Shown here piece after piece: positions 8,271 through 16,092 of a DNA stretch of 64,000 nt. The translations under genes and the position numbers were made by a program. The DNA is from Larkinella terrae (GTDB lineage: Bacteria; Bacteroidota; Bacteroidia; Cytophagales; Spirosomataceae), in the NCBI RefSeq assembly GCF_009668025.1, contig NZ_WJXZ01000014.1, positions 578,448-642,447 on the forward strand. Reading direction: 5' to 3'. Positions within the stretch are counted from its first letter, which is position 1, and each line of letters opens with the position of its first letter. The notes under the pieces were generated by a model. It did no database searches. It was not told the DNA's origin and saw only the letters and a list, made by a program, of their open reading frames with translations.

Positions 8271-9305
8271 ATGAAAATTTTAGTCACCGGCGGAGCCGGA
8301 TTTATCGGTTCACACACCGTTGTTGAACTGTTAAACGCTGGATACGAGCCCGTTATCATCGATAATTTTGCCAATTCAAATCCTTCTGCACTCGCCGGTC
8401 TGCGCCAGATTCTGGGGCAGGACGTTCCCTTTTACGACGCCGATTGCAATGACTCGGAGGCTTTAAATGCCATCTTCGAAAAAGAGAATTTTCAGGGAGT
8501 TATTCATTTCGCGGCCCACAAAGCCGTCGGTGAATCGGTGGCCAAACCGTTGATGTATTACCGCAACAACCTCAACTCGACTGTTTTGTTGCTGGAAACC
8601 ATGCAGAAATACGGCGTTCCAAACCTGGTTTTTTCGTCGTCGTGTACCGTGTACGGCCAACCCGAACACCTGCCGGTGACAGAGGAAACGCCCCGGCTTC
8701 CGGCCCAGTCGCCTTACGGCAATACGAAAGCCATTTGCGAAGATATCATCCGCGATACCGTTCATGCCGGAACACCGATCAAAGCCATTGCACTGCGGTA
8801 TTTCAATCCCATCGGGGCGCACCCGTCCGGCCTGATTGGTGAGTTGCCACTGGGTGTTCCGGGCAATCTGGTGCCGTTTATAACCCAGACAGCCGCCGGA
8901 ATCCGCGAGAAATTAACGGTTTTCGGCAGCGATTACAACACCGCCGACGGCACCTGCGTCCGGGATTTCATTCACGTAGTCGATCTGGCCAAAGCCCACG
9001 TTCAGGCCCTGCGGTTGCTCGACTCGCGCGAAGAAGCCGGTTATTACGACATCTTCAACGTCGGCACCGGCCAGGGAAATACCGTGCTGGAAGTCATCCG
9101 GACGTTTGAAGAAGTGAACGACCTGAAACTGAATTACACCATTGGGCCACGCCGTCCGGGTGATGTCGAGAAAATCTACGCGCAGGTCGATAAAGTCAAC
9201 GATGTGATGGGCTGGCGGGCCGAGAAATCACTGGCCGAAGGCTTGCAGGATGCGTGGCGCTGGGAGCAAAATTTACAACTGAAAAAATCAATCGTTGCCG
9301 GGTAA
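8271..9305 (+). CDS. galE: UDP-glucose 4-epimerase
   Basis: Interconverts UDP-glucose and UDP-galactose with bound NAD; cytosolic. The 344-residue protein opens with MKILVTGGAGFIGSHTVVEL, the Rossmann GxxGxxG. VIHFAAHKAVGES, FSSSCTVYG and the catalytic SPYGNTK (YxxxK) follow, then RYFNPIGAHPSG, a hallmark of GalE, and RDFIHVVDLA. Length matches the family. It is the first of three sugar-nucleotide genes and ends four bases before rmlB. Confidence 0.95.
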   Translation: MKILVTGGAGFIGSHTVVELLNAGYEPVIIDNFANSNPSALAGLRQILGQDVPFYDADCNDSEALNAIFEKENFQGVIHFAAHKAVGESVAKPLMYYRNNLNSTVLLLETMQKYGVPNLVFSSSCTVYGQPEHLPVTEETPRLPAQSPYGNTKAICEDIIRDTVHAGTPIKAIALRYFNPIGAHPSGLIGELPLGVPGNLVPFITQTAAGIREKLTVFGSDYNTADGTCVRDFIHVVDLAKAHVQALRLLDSREEAGYYDIFNVGTGQGNTVLEVIRTFEEVNDLKLNYTIGPRRPGDVEKIYAQVDKVNDVMGWRAEKSLAEGLQDAWRWEQNLQLKKSIVAG

Positions 9306-9309
9306 AGCT

Positions 9310-10368
9310 ATGTCGAAAAAGATTCTGATTACCGGCGGAGCCGGATTCATTGGTTCACATGTCGTTCGGTTATTTGTGACGAAATATCCTGACTATCAAA
9401 TTGTTAATCTGGATAAATTGACGTACGCCGGCAATCTCGCCAATCTCACGGATATTGAAGATTTGCCCAATTATACTTTCGTCAAAGGAGACATTACGGA
9501 TGCCGCGTTTCTGGAAGAACTTTTCCGGGAACAGAATTTCGATGGCGTCATCCACCTGGCGGCCGAATCGCACGTGGACCGGTCGATCTCGGACCCGATG
9601 GCATTTGTCCTGACCAATGTCGTTGGCACGGTTAACCTGTTGAACGCAGCCAAAAATAACTGGAAAACCGACTTTACCGGCAAACGGTTTTATCATGTTT
9701 CGACCGACGAAGTCTACGGTTCCCTCCACAACCCGGAAGACTTCTTCCTGGAAACCACGCCGTATGATCCGCAATCGCCCTATTCGGCTTCCAAGGCGGC
9801 TTCCGATCATTTTGTGCGGGCGTACGGCAATACCTACAAACTGCCAATCGTGTTGTCAAACTGCTCGAACAACTACGGCCCCAACCATTTTCCGGAAAAG
9901 CTGATTCCGCTGATGATTCATAACATCCAGACCAACAAACCGTTGCCGGTTTATGGCAAAGGCGAGAACATACGGGACTGGCTATACGTTATCGATCACG
10001 CGCGGGCCATCGACACGATTTATCACAGCGGCAAAACCGGTGAAACCTATAACATTGGCGGTTTCAACGAATGGAAAAACATTGACCTCGTGCATTTACT
10101 GTGCGGAATTATGGATCGGAAGCTGGGCCGCCCCGAAGGGACTTCGGCTCAATTGATTACGTACGTAACCGACCGTGCCGGCCACGACCTTCGCTACGCC
10201 ATCGACGCCCACAAACTGATGAACGAGCTGGGCTGGGAGCCTTCTCTGCAATTTGAAGAGGGCCTGGAAAAAACCGTAGACTGGTTTCTGGCCAACCAGG
10301 AGTGGCTCGAAAACGTCACGTCGGGCACCTATCAGAAGTATTACGATTCCATGTACGCAAACCGCTAA
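9310..10368 (+). CDS. rfbB: dTDP-glucose 4,6-dehydratase
   Basis: Second step of dTDP-rhamnose synthesis: dTDP-glucose to dTDP-4-keto-6-deoxyglucose. The protein begins MSKKILITGGAGFIGSH and contains LAAESHVDRSI, HVSTDEVYGSL, PYSASKAASDHFVRAYG (catalytic YxxxK) and NCSNNYGPNHFPEKLIPLMI, all diagnostic for RmlB. I start at ATG 9310, four bases after the galE stop, giving 352 residues; a start at 9295 would overlap galE and add five residues. It is separated from rmlA by an inverted repeat. RmlC and RmlD are not in the window. Confidence 0.95.
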   Translation: MSKKILITGGAGFIGSHVVRLFVTKYPDYQIVNLDKLTYAGNLANLTDIEDLPNYTFVKGDITDAAFLEELFREQNFDGVIHLAAESHVDRSISDPMAFVLTNVVGTVNLLNAAKNNWKTDFTGKRFYHVSTDEVYGSLHNPEDFFLETTPYDPQSPYSASKAASDHFVRAYGNTYKLPIVLSNCSNNYGPNHFPEKLIPLMIHNIQTNKPLPVYGKGENIRDWLYVIDHARAIDTIYHSGKTGETYNIGGFNEWKNIDLVHLLCGIMDRKLGRPEGTSAQLITYVTDRAGHDLRYAIDAHKLMNELGWEPSLQFEEGLEKTVDWFLANQEWLENVTSGTYQKYYDSMYANR

Positions 10369-10376
10369 ACAATTGG

Positions 10377-10477
10377 GATTGAGCGATTGAGTGAATGAGT
10401 GGCTCTGCCATTTTCTGCCATCTATAGCTTTCTGAGAAGCTTTTCACTCAATCACTCAATCGTCCATTCGCTTAATC
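10377..10477. repeat. Intergenic inverted repeat (ATTGAGTG words)
   Basis: The 5' arm GATTGAGCGATTGAGTGAAT... (10377-10401) is complementary to CACTCAATCACTCAATCG... (10445-10477), 17 of 19 positions in the core. The stem words are themselves near-tandem copies of GATTGAGTG. It starts eight bases after the rmlB stop and ends just before rmlA. Confidence 0.75.
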
Positions 10478-10483
10478 AAAAAG

Positions 10484-11344
<861 letters not shown>

Positions 11345-11360
11345 AAGCTATCAGCTAAGT

Positions 11361-11406
11361 AGAGGGAGTAAAGGAGGATTCGGAATCGCTCTTTTACTCC
11401 CTTTCT
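11361..11406. repeat. Inverted repeat after rfbA (GGGAGTAAAGGAG)
   Basis: AGAGGGAGTAAAGGAG (11361-11376) pairs with CTCTTTTACTCCCTTTCT (11389-11406) with one internal mismatch. It lies 16 bases after the rfbA stop. Confidence 0.7.
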
Positions 11407-11420
11407 TGTGCTTTTTCCAA

Positions 11421-11452
11421 AAAAAAAGCCTGGACAATGTCCTGGCCTTTTC
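11421..11452 (+). terminator. Terminator of the galE-rfbB-rfbA group
   Basis: A run of A is followed by GCC-T-GGAC, loop AAT, GTCC-T-GGC and then CTTTT. The stem has one T-T mismatch. The U tract is short but the symmetrical A and T flanks fit an intrinsic terminator. Confidence 0.6.
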
Positions 11453-11729
11453 CAAACCTAACCTATGAGATGAGAAAATCGGCCTGCCCAATCGGATGAC
11501 CGGACTGACCAACTCTCTGCAAATGTGCAGGGAAGTTAATAAGAATGGCAGAGAAGAAATACTGAATTGGGTAAGAAGCCATAAATTTTTTTACCAAATG
11601 GGGGCTGAATACCAAAAAAATACGGGATATTCCCTGATTGGGTACGTATTTCTACCTGTTTTTCAGGCAGCTACGGTCATGCCAATGGAATTCAATTTAA
11701 CTTGGTAAAGCAAATCAAACTGCTCTACC

Positions 11730-12137
11730 ATGCACGAACCGCGTAAATCCTCCGACAAATTTCACGGTGATGTTGGCTCTTTTATTACCGCTGCCGACGC
11801 CAAAAGCCGTACCCGCCAACACCGCGCTTTCGAAGAAGGGAAACTGGGACTAAAACCGGACGAAGTGACCAAGGCCGAATTTTTTGGTATCAATCGGATC
11901 AGTAAGCTGATGGGGCGCAAAGACTGTGTCGGCATTCGGATTTACTACGGCAAACGCTACGAAGACGCTGATGGTGACCCCACTACGCAGGATAAAGGCG
12001 AACTCAAACCCCGACTGGTATTAGTAGGTGTCCGCGCCGACGGTTCCGATATTTTCGAAGACAAAGAAGGGTTAAAAGATATGATTGGCGATGGTGATGC
12101 GTTGGCGGATGGAGCTCCTTGCCCCCAATTTTGTTAA
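11730..12137 (+). CDS. Unrecognised soluble protein, copy 1 of a paired module
   Basis: A 135-residue protein with no signal peptide or membrane helix; I do not recognise a family. It is clearly paralogous to the 133-residue protein at 13027. Shared segments are G-FI near the N-terminus, EFFG-N----K in the middle, CVGIR-Y--KR-E, PR-VLVGV---G--I and a C-terminal LADG--CP--C. The conserved cysteines (CVGIR and the CP..C tail) could bind metal or form a disulfide. It is followed after 26 bases by a multi-helix membrane protein, the same arrangement as the second copy. I infer that soluble and membrane partner act together. Confidence 0.7.
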   Translation: MHEPRKSSDKFHGDVGSFITAADAKSRTRQHRAFEEGKLGLKPDEVTKAEFFGINRISKLMGRKDCVGIRIYYGKRYEDADGDPTTQDKGELKPRLVLVGVRADGSDIFEDKEGLKDMIGDGDALADGAPCPQFC

Positions 12138-12163
12138 CATTAGTTTAGAAAATAGCTTCTCAA

Positions 12164-12835
12164 ATGTTAGAAAAGCTAATCAATCATTATTCCAATTACT
12201 CAGTAATACTGGCAATTGAATTTGTTACTTTAATTCCAATTATTGTTGGTGTCATTTTTATAAGACATTTAAATATATCAATGAAGTTCTTATTGATCTA
12301 CTATATAATAGTATTCATTAGGGACTTCATTTCAAATGTTTCAGCCGTTTATCGCATTAACAATCATTACTTGTACAATTTATCAGGTTTTGTTGAAATA
12401 ATTACTGTAGGATTAATTTATTATAAAGCTGTAGATACTATAAAAAGTAAAAAATGGATTGCCATACTTGCAGGGCTATCTGTCTTCTTTGGAACTTTTC
12501 TCTGGTCTTCAACTGAATTTTCTTCCGGTATATTAACATTGGCCGATCTTTGCAGTATGGGTATTAGTATCTTATATTTTAATACTTTAATTGCTGAACT
12601 TAAAATAATAAACATCTTAAAACATTCATTATTTTGGGTAAGTAGTGGTTTAATCGTACAAGCTGCGGGTACATTCTTTATTTTTTTATTTGCAAAAACC
12701 GTATTTTCTGAAAATGTTGAGTACAGCGTTTTTTACTTTTATTGGCAAGTTCGTCAGATAATGTATATTATATTTTGCGTTTTGTCATCGATCGGTTTTT
12801 GGGTCAGTAAAGAGGATAAATATAATTACACTTGA
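12164..12835 (+). CDS. Multi-helix membrane protein, copy 1 of the paired module
   Basis: A 223-residue protein with about six or seven membrane helices and almost no soluble part. It is paralogous to the protein at 13447: both have NN-YL-N----E after the second helix and a striking L-HS-FWVS-G-IV-AAGT-F-FLF-K segment near the C-terminus. The DNA is much more AT-rich (roughly 30% GC by eye) than its neighbours, which may mark transfer or a relaxed, fast-evolving copy. Function unknown; the 7TM-like layout beside a histidine kinase lacking a sensor domain suggests a membrane sensor. Confidence 0.75.
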   Translation: MLEKLINHYSNYSVILAIEFVTLIPIIVGVIFIRHLNISMKFLLIYYIIVFIRDFISNVSAVYRINNHYLYNLSGFVEIITVGLIYYKAVDTIKSKKWIAILAGLSVFFGTFLWSSTEFSSGILTLADLCSMGISILYFNTLIAELKIINILKHSLFWVSSGLIVQAAGTFFIFLFAKTVFSENVEYSVFYFYWQVRQIMYIIFCVLSSIGFWVSKEDKYNYT

Positions 12836-12948
12836 TTCAATGAATTAAAAATCTGTAAAGCGGCATGAACCACAGGTTTGTATTGATCCTGGATTGAGGT
12901 TGAGAGCTGTTACGGTTTTTCCGTTTACTCAAAGGTACCCCGGCTTCA

Positions 12949-12979
12949 TTGCTTTCCACAACAAGCTTGTGCAACTTTG
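12949..12979 (+). promoter_or_regulatory. Candidate promoter of the second module copy
   Basis: TTG at 12949-12951, 20 bases, then CAACTTTG at 12972-12979 (one mismatch to TAnnTTTG). The start codon at 13027 is 47 bases downstream. Spacing is right for a Bacteroidota promoter. Confidence 0.4.
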
Positions 12980-13026
12980 TGCACCGAGTTTAAACGTGTT
13001 TTTTTACAGTATAACCTCTTTTTTTC

Positions 13027-13428
13027 ATGAGTAATATCAATAGTGGCGCAGGACGCTTCATTTCGAATGAAGAAGCCAATCAATTCAAAGGAGCCTATGA
13101 AGATCGCAAAAAAAAGCAACTGATTCCGGAACAGGATACCGTTCGCTCCGAATTTTTTGGTAGCAACAATTTGCAAAAAATACTTGATCAGCCGGGATGC
13201 GTTGGTATTCGGGTTTACCACGCCAAGCGTCGGGAAAAGGTGAACGGTACCGAACACCTGGTTCCCCGGGTTGTGCTGGTGGGCGTTGACAAAAACGGCG
13301 ACGAAATTCTAACATTAACAGAGCCCGTTGAAGCCGGTATGAAAGACATGCCAGCGGGTCGGGATGGTCAGTTAGCCGACGGCCCATTGTGTCCGCCGGA
13401 GTGTAATAAAGTAGGTAAAGGAGGGTGA
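13027..13428 (+). CDS. Unrecognised soluble protein, copy 2 of the paired module
   Basis: A 133-residue protein, soluble, family not recognised, paralogue of the protein at 11730. It shares SEFFGSNNLQK, CVGIRVYHAKRRE, PRVVLVGVDKNGDEI and LADGPLCPPEC with that copy; the position of the two C-terminal cysteines is kept. The N-terminal 45 residues are charged and probably helical. It is followed after 18 bases by the second membrane protein, so the two are very likely translated from one message. Conservation of the pair while the sequence between motifs drifts suggests a real, selected function. Confidence 0.7.
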   Translation: MSNINSGAGRFISNEEANQFKGAYEDRKKKQLIPEQDTVRSEFFGSNNLQKILDQPGCVGIRVYHAKRREKVNGTEHLVPRVVLVGVDKNGDEILTLTEPVEAGMKDMPAGRDGQLADGPLCPPECNKVGKGG

Positions 13429-13446
13429 TAGGATCCTGAGTTAATT

Positions 13447-14133
13447 ATGAGTGTTCATCCTTATATTAAATTAATACTGAAGTATCCCGATTCATTTTTA
13501 CCAGACCTGTTCCTGCTACTGGCAATCGGAGCGGGTCTGGTAAATTATTTTTTTCTGGATAAGTCGAGCCGGTGGTTACTCAGAATGTTAATTCTGTCAT
13601 TTATCATCAGTCTGATTCAGCTCCACGACGCGGCTTTTCGCCAGAATAATTTATATCTGCATAATATAAATTCGCTCATTGAAATGTGCTTTTTTGCTGC
13701 AGCTTATCAGGTCGAATTGAAATCTAAACAAAATCTGACGGTTATTATTTCCGGTTTGGCAGTGTACCTGCTGGTATTTTTATTCGATTTTAAATGGGGA
13801 AATATTGCTGGTATTGCACTTGGCGTTGAGCGAATGGTAATGATTATTTATGCACTTCTCTATTTTCATTACATTCTAACCAAAATGCAGGTTCAGAATT
13901 TATTGATACACTCCATGTTCTGGGTTAGTGCGGGCGCTATTGTTCATGCTGCCGGAACGCTATTCGTTTTTCTATTCGTAAAAGCAACGTTGGGCGACCT
14001 GAGCTCCAACGGAAGTTATTATTTATACATCACCATCGTGCGAACTTTCTCGGCCTTTTTCTACATCGTTCTCGGCGTCAGCTTCTGGCTGCGACGGCGG
14101 GAATTTCGACTGGCTGAGCGGTTTACCGTTTAA
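13447..14133 (+). CDS. Multi-helix membrane protein, copy 2 of the paired module
   Basis: A 228-residue protein with six or seven predicted membrane helices, paralogue of the protein at 12164. Conserved features are NNLYLHNINSLIE and LLIHSMFWVSAGAIVHAAGT. GC content here is closer to the rest of the window than in the first copy. It is followed by a histidine kinase with only one membrane helix and no sensor domain. I infer, without proof, that this protein senses a signal in or through the membrane for that kinase. Confidence 0.75.
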   Translation: MSVHPYIKLILKYPDSFLPDLFLLLAIGAGLVNYFFLDKSSRWLLRMLILSFIISLIQLHDAAFRQNNLYLHNINSLIEMCFFAAAYQVELKSKQNLTVIISGLAVYLLVFLFDFKWGNIAGIALGVERMVMIIYALLYFHYILTKMQVQNLLIHSMFWVSAGAIVHAAGTLFVFLFVKATLGDLSSNGSYYLYITIVRTFSAFFYIVLGVSFWLRRREFRLAERFTV

Positions 14134-14243
14134 TACATCGTTCTTGCGGAAATGGCTCCAGAGTTTTATATTTCGCCAATTGAATCTTATTATTCCCCGT
14201 GTATGGGAACGTACTTCGCTACTGGTCCGCTGTGAACGAGGAC

Positions 14244-15053
14244 ATGAAATTATATATTGCCGTAGGAACGGCCGTTTTGTTGGTGATGGCTATTTTCATC
14301 ATCGTATTTGTTGCCTATTACCAACAGAAACAAATCCGTCAACAACTGATTCTGAAAGAGTGGCAGGAGAAATACCGCAAAGGTCTTCTGGCCGCAACGC
14401 TTCAGGCTCAGGAGCACGAACGTCGGCGCATCGCCCAGGATCTGCACGACGAAATCGGAACGATGTTATCGGTTACGAAATTGAGTCTCAATCAATTAGG
14501 TCGAACAGTTGAACACAATGACCCCGGTTCAACGGTTCTGGTGCAGAAAACCCGCTCACTTCTGGACGAAACCATTGCCAACGTTCGGCGCATTAGCCGC
14601 GACCTGGTGCCGACTACACTCGAACGTTTTGGCCTCGTTTCGGCGCTGGAAGAACTGGCCGAAAAAGCCAGCAATGGCGAAGTGCACGTCGAGTTGTCGT
14701 GTTCGGATAAAATGCCGACCTTGCTTCCGCAACTGGATCTGACGCTCTTTCGGATTGCACAGGAGCTGATCAACAACGCCATCAAACACGCCAACGCCGA
14801 AAATATCATCATCGACCTGCACTGCCAGCCCAACGGAATTCTGCTTTCGGTGATCGACGACGGCCGCGGGTTTGATCTGGACGAAATTCTGAAAGATAAA
14901 AAACGCGGGCTGGGACTGCGGAATATCGAAAGCCGCCTGAATGTTATCGATGGACACGTGACCTTCGACGTCGAAGAAGGCCGGGGTTCGCGGATTCACA
15001 TTCAGGTGAAAAATTTGAAACCCGAAGTGGAGGTGGAAGTGGAAGCGGTATAA
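14244..15053 (+). CDS. Sensor histidine kinase, NarX/LiaS-like (HisKA_3)
   Basis: A 269-residue kinase with one N-terminal membrane helix (5-25), a short coiled coil and then the HisKA_3 motif EHERRRIAQDLHDEIGT with phospho-acceptor H68. The HATPase domain shows ELINNAIKHANA, DDGRGFD and GLGLRNIESRL. There is no extracellular or PAS sensing domain, so it should depend on another protein for input. I chose ATG 14244, which places MKLYIAVGTAVLL at the start; a GTG at 14199 would add 15 residues before the helix. Its partner regulator follows at 15193. Confidence 0.92.
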   Translation: MKLYIAVGTAVLLVMAIFIIVFVAYYQQKQIRQQLILKEWQEKYRKGLLAATLQAQEHERRRIAQDLHDEIGTMLSVTKLSLNQLGRTVEHNDPGSTVLVQKTRSLLDETIANVRRISRDLVPTTLERFGLVSALEELAEKASNGEVHVELSCSDKMPTLLPQLDLTLFRIAQELINNAIKHANAENIIIDLHCQPNGILLSVIDDGRGFDLDEILKDKKRGLGLRNIESRLNVIDGHVTFDVEEGRGSRIHIQVKNLKPEVEVEVEAV

Positions 15054-15060
15054 TGATTTA

Positions 15061-15161
15061 AATGGTTAGATGGTTGAATGGTTAAAAATGGTGGGCTGAC
15101 GCATGCATTAATCATTTTAACCATTCTTAACTATTTAACCATTTTTCGCCATTCAGCCATT
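15061..15161. repeat. Intergenic inverted repeat (AATGGTT words, GGGCTGACGCA loop)
   Basis: The 5' arm contains AATGGTTAGATGGTTGAATG and further AATGGTT words (15061-15092). The 3' arm (15109-15161) carries AACCATT and CCATT words in reverse. The centre holds GGGCTGACGCA (15093-15103), which recurs in reverse in the element at 44374-44442. It lies between kinase and regulator of one two-component system, seven bases after the kinase stop. Confidence 0.75.
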
Positions 15162-15192
15162 AAAACCCTCTTCAGTTATTCTAACCCTGACG

Positions 15193-15858
15193 ATGAAAAA
15201 GATCAAGATTGCTTTAGCCGACGATCATAATCTGTTCCGGAAGGGAATGGCTTCGGTGTTGAGCCAGGTACCGGATTTTGAGCTGGTGCTGGAAGCGAGC
15301 AACGGCCAGGAACTGATCGACAAGCTGACCCGTCGGATGCCCGACGTGGTGCTGCTGGATCTGGAAATGCCGGTGATGGACGGAATTGCCACTACCGAAT
15401 ACATCCGGGAAAACCATCCCGACGTCAAAATCATCATGCTGACCATGCACGACGAAGACCGCTTCGTGCTGCACCTGCTCGAAAAGGGCGTCAGCGGTTA
15501 CGTACTTAAAGACGCCGATCTCGACGAAGTGGAAAAAGCCGTTCACCGGGTGATGGACGATGGCGTTTATTTAAACGATTTCGTCTCGAAGGTGATGCAC
15601 CGGAAAATGGTGAACAAAACCACCGTGATCAAGCAATCCTCGACCACGACACTCTATAATAGTAAGGTATTGTTGTCGGAGCGCGAAAAGGAAGTGCTCA
15701 AGCTGATCTGTGAAGGCTTATCGACCGCCGAAATCAGCGAGAAAATCTTCCTCAGTCCGCGCACGGTGGAAGGCCACCGGTTGCGAATTCTGGAAAAAAC
15801 CGGTACCAAAAATACCGCTGGCATGGTGGCGTATGCCTTCAAAAATAATCTGGTATAA
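15193..15858 (+). CDS. Response regulator, NarL/LuxR family
   Basis: A 221-residue DNA-binding regulator. The receiver domain starts IKIALADDHNLFRKGM, with phospho-acceptor D56 in VVLLDLEMPVMDG and the conserved lysine in GYVLKDAD. The C-terminal LuxR-type HTH reads LSEREKEVLKLICEGLSTAE and continues IFLSPRTVEGHR. It is the cognate partner of the HisKA_3 kinase upstream, although a long inverted repeat separates them. Targets are unknown; the adjacent duplicated module is the obvious candidate. Confidence 0.95.
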   Translation: MKKIKIALADDHNLFRKGMASVLSQVPDFELVLEASNGQELIDKLTRRMPDVVLLDLEMPVMDGIATTEYIRENHPDVKIIMLTMHDEDRFVLHLLEKGVSGYVLKDADLDEVEKAVHRVMDDGVYLNDFVSKVMHRKMVNKTTVIKQSSTTTLYNSKVLLSEREKEVLKLICEGLSTAEISEKIFLSPRTVEGHRLRILEKTGTKNTAGMVAYAFKNNLV

Positions 15859-15862
15859 GGAA

Positions 15863-15975
15863 ATCGGAAAAGGAAACGGGGAGAACGGAAGGCGAGGAGC
15901 AAAAGAGGGAAGCAAAAACCCTTTTCGTTCTCTCCTTCCGTTCTCCCCGTTTCGTTTTTTCAACTTATTTCCGAT
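15863..15975. repeat. Intergenic inverted repeat and likely terminator (GAAACGGGGAGAACGGAAGG)
   Basis: A perfect 20-bp stem: GAAACGGGGAGAACGGAAGG (15873-15892) with its complement at 15934-15953, inside longer imperfect arms. The 3' arm is followed by CGTTTTTTC. It starts four bases after the regulator stop, so it may act as a strong terminator. Confidence 0.8.
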
Positions 15976-16057
15976 AGGTATTGTTACCAGAGCAACATCG
16001 ATTCAGGTATTAATAAAGAATTGAAAAATAGTAGACAATCTTTCTATTTGAATCGTT

Positions 16058-16065
16058 TAACTTTG
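16058..16065 (+). promoter_or_regulatory. -7 box of sucA
   Basis: TAACTTTG matches TAnnTTTG exactly and lies 27 bases before the sucA start codon. No TTG is at the usual -33 distance. Confidence 0.45.
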
Positions 16066-16092
16066 CCAATCGAACATGGGTGATTCCGAATT

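Larger units (their letters stand above)
11345..11729 (+). other. Gene-poor stretch after rfbA with hairpin and tiny ORFs
   Basis: It holds the 11361-11406 inverted repeat, the 11421-11452 terminator and, further on, a string of very short overlapping frames: ATGAGATGA at 11464-11472, a nine-codon frame beginning at its second ATG (11469) and ending in GGATGA, and a 70-codon frame from 11496 that overlaps that stop. The 70-codon frame has no visible ribosome site or recognisable domain, and I do not call it a gene. The rest looks like an AT-rich upstream region for the gene at 11730. Confidence 0.35.

Noticed and set aside
11496-11708. 70-codon open frame after rfbA
   Set aside because: No ribosome site, no recognisable domain, mixed composition; kept only as part of the gap description.
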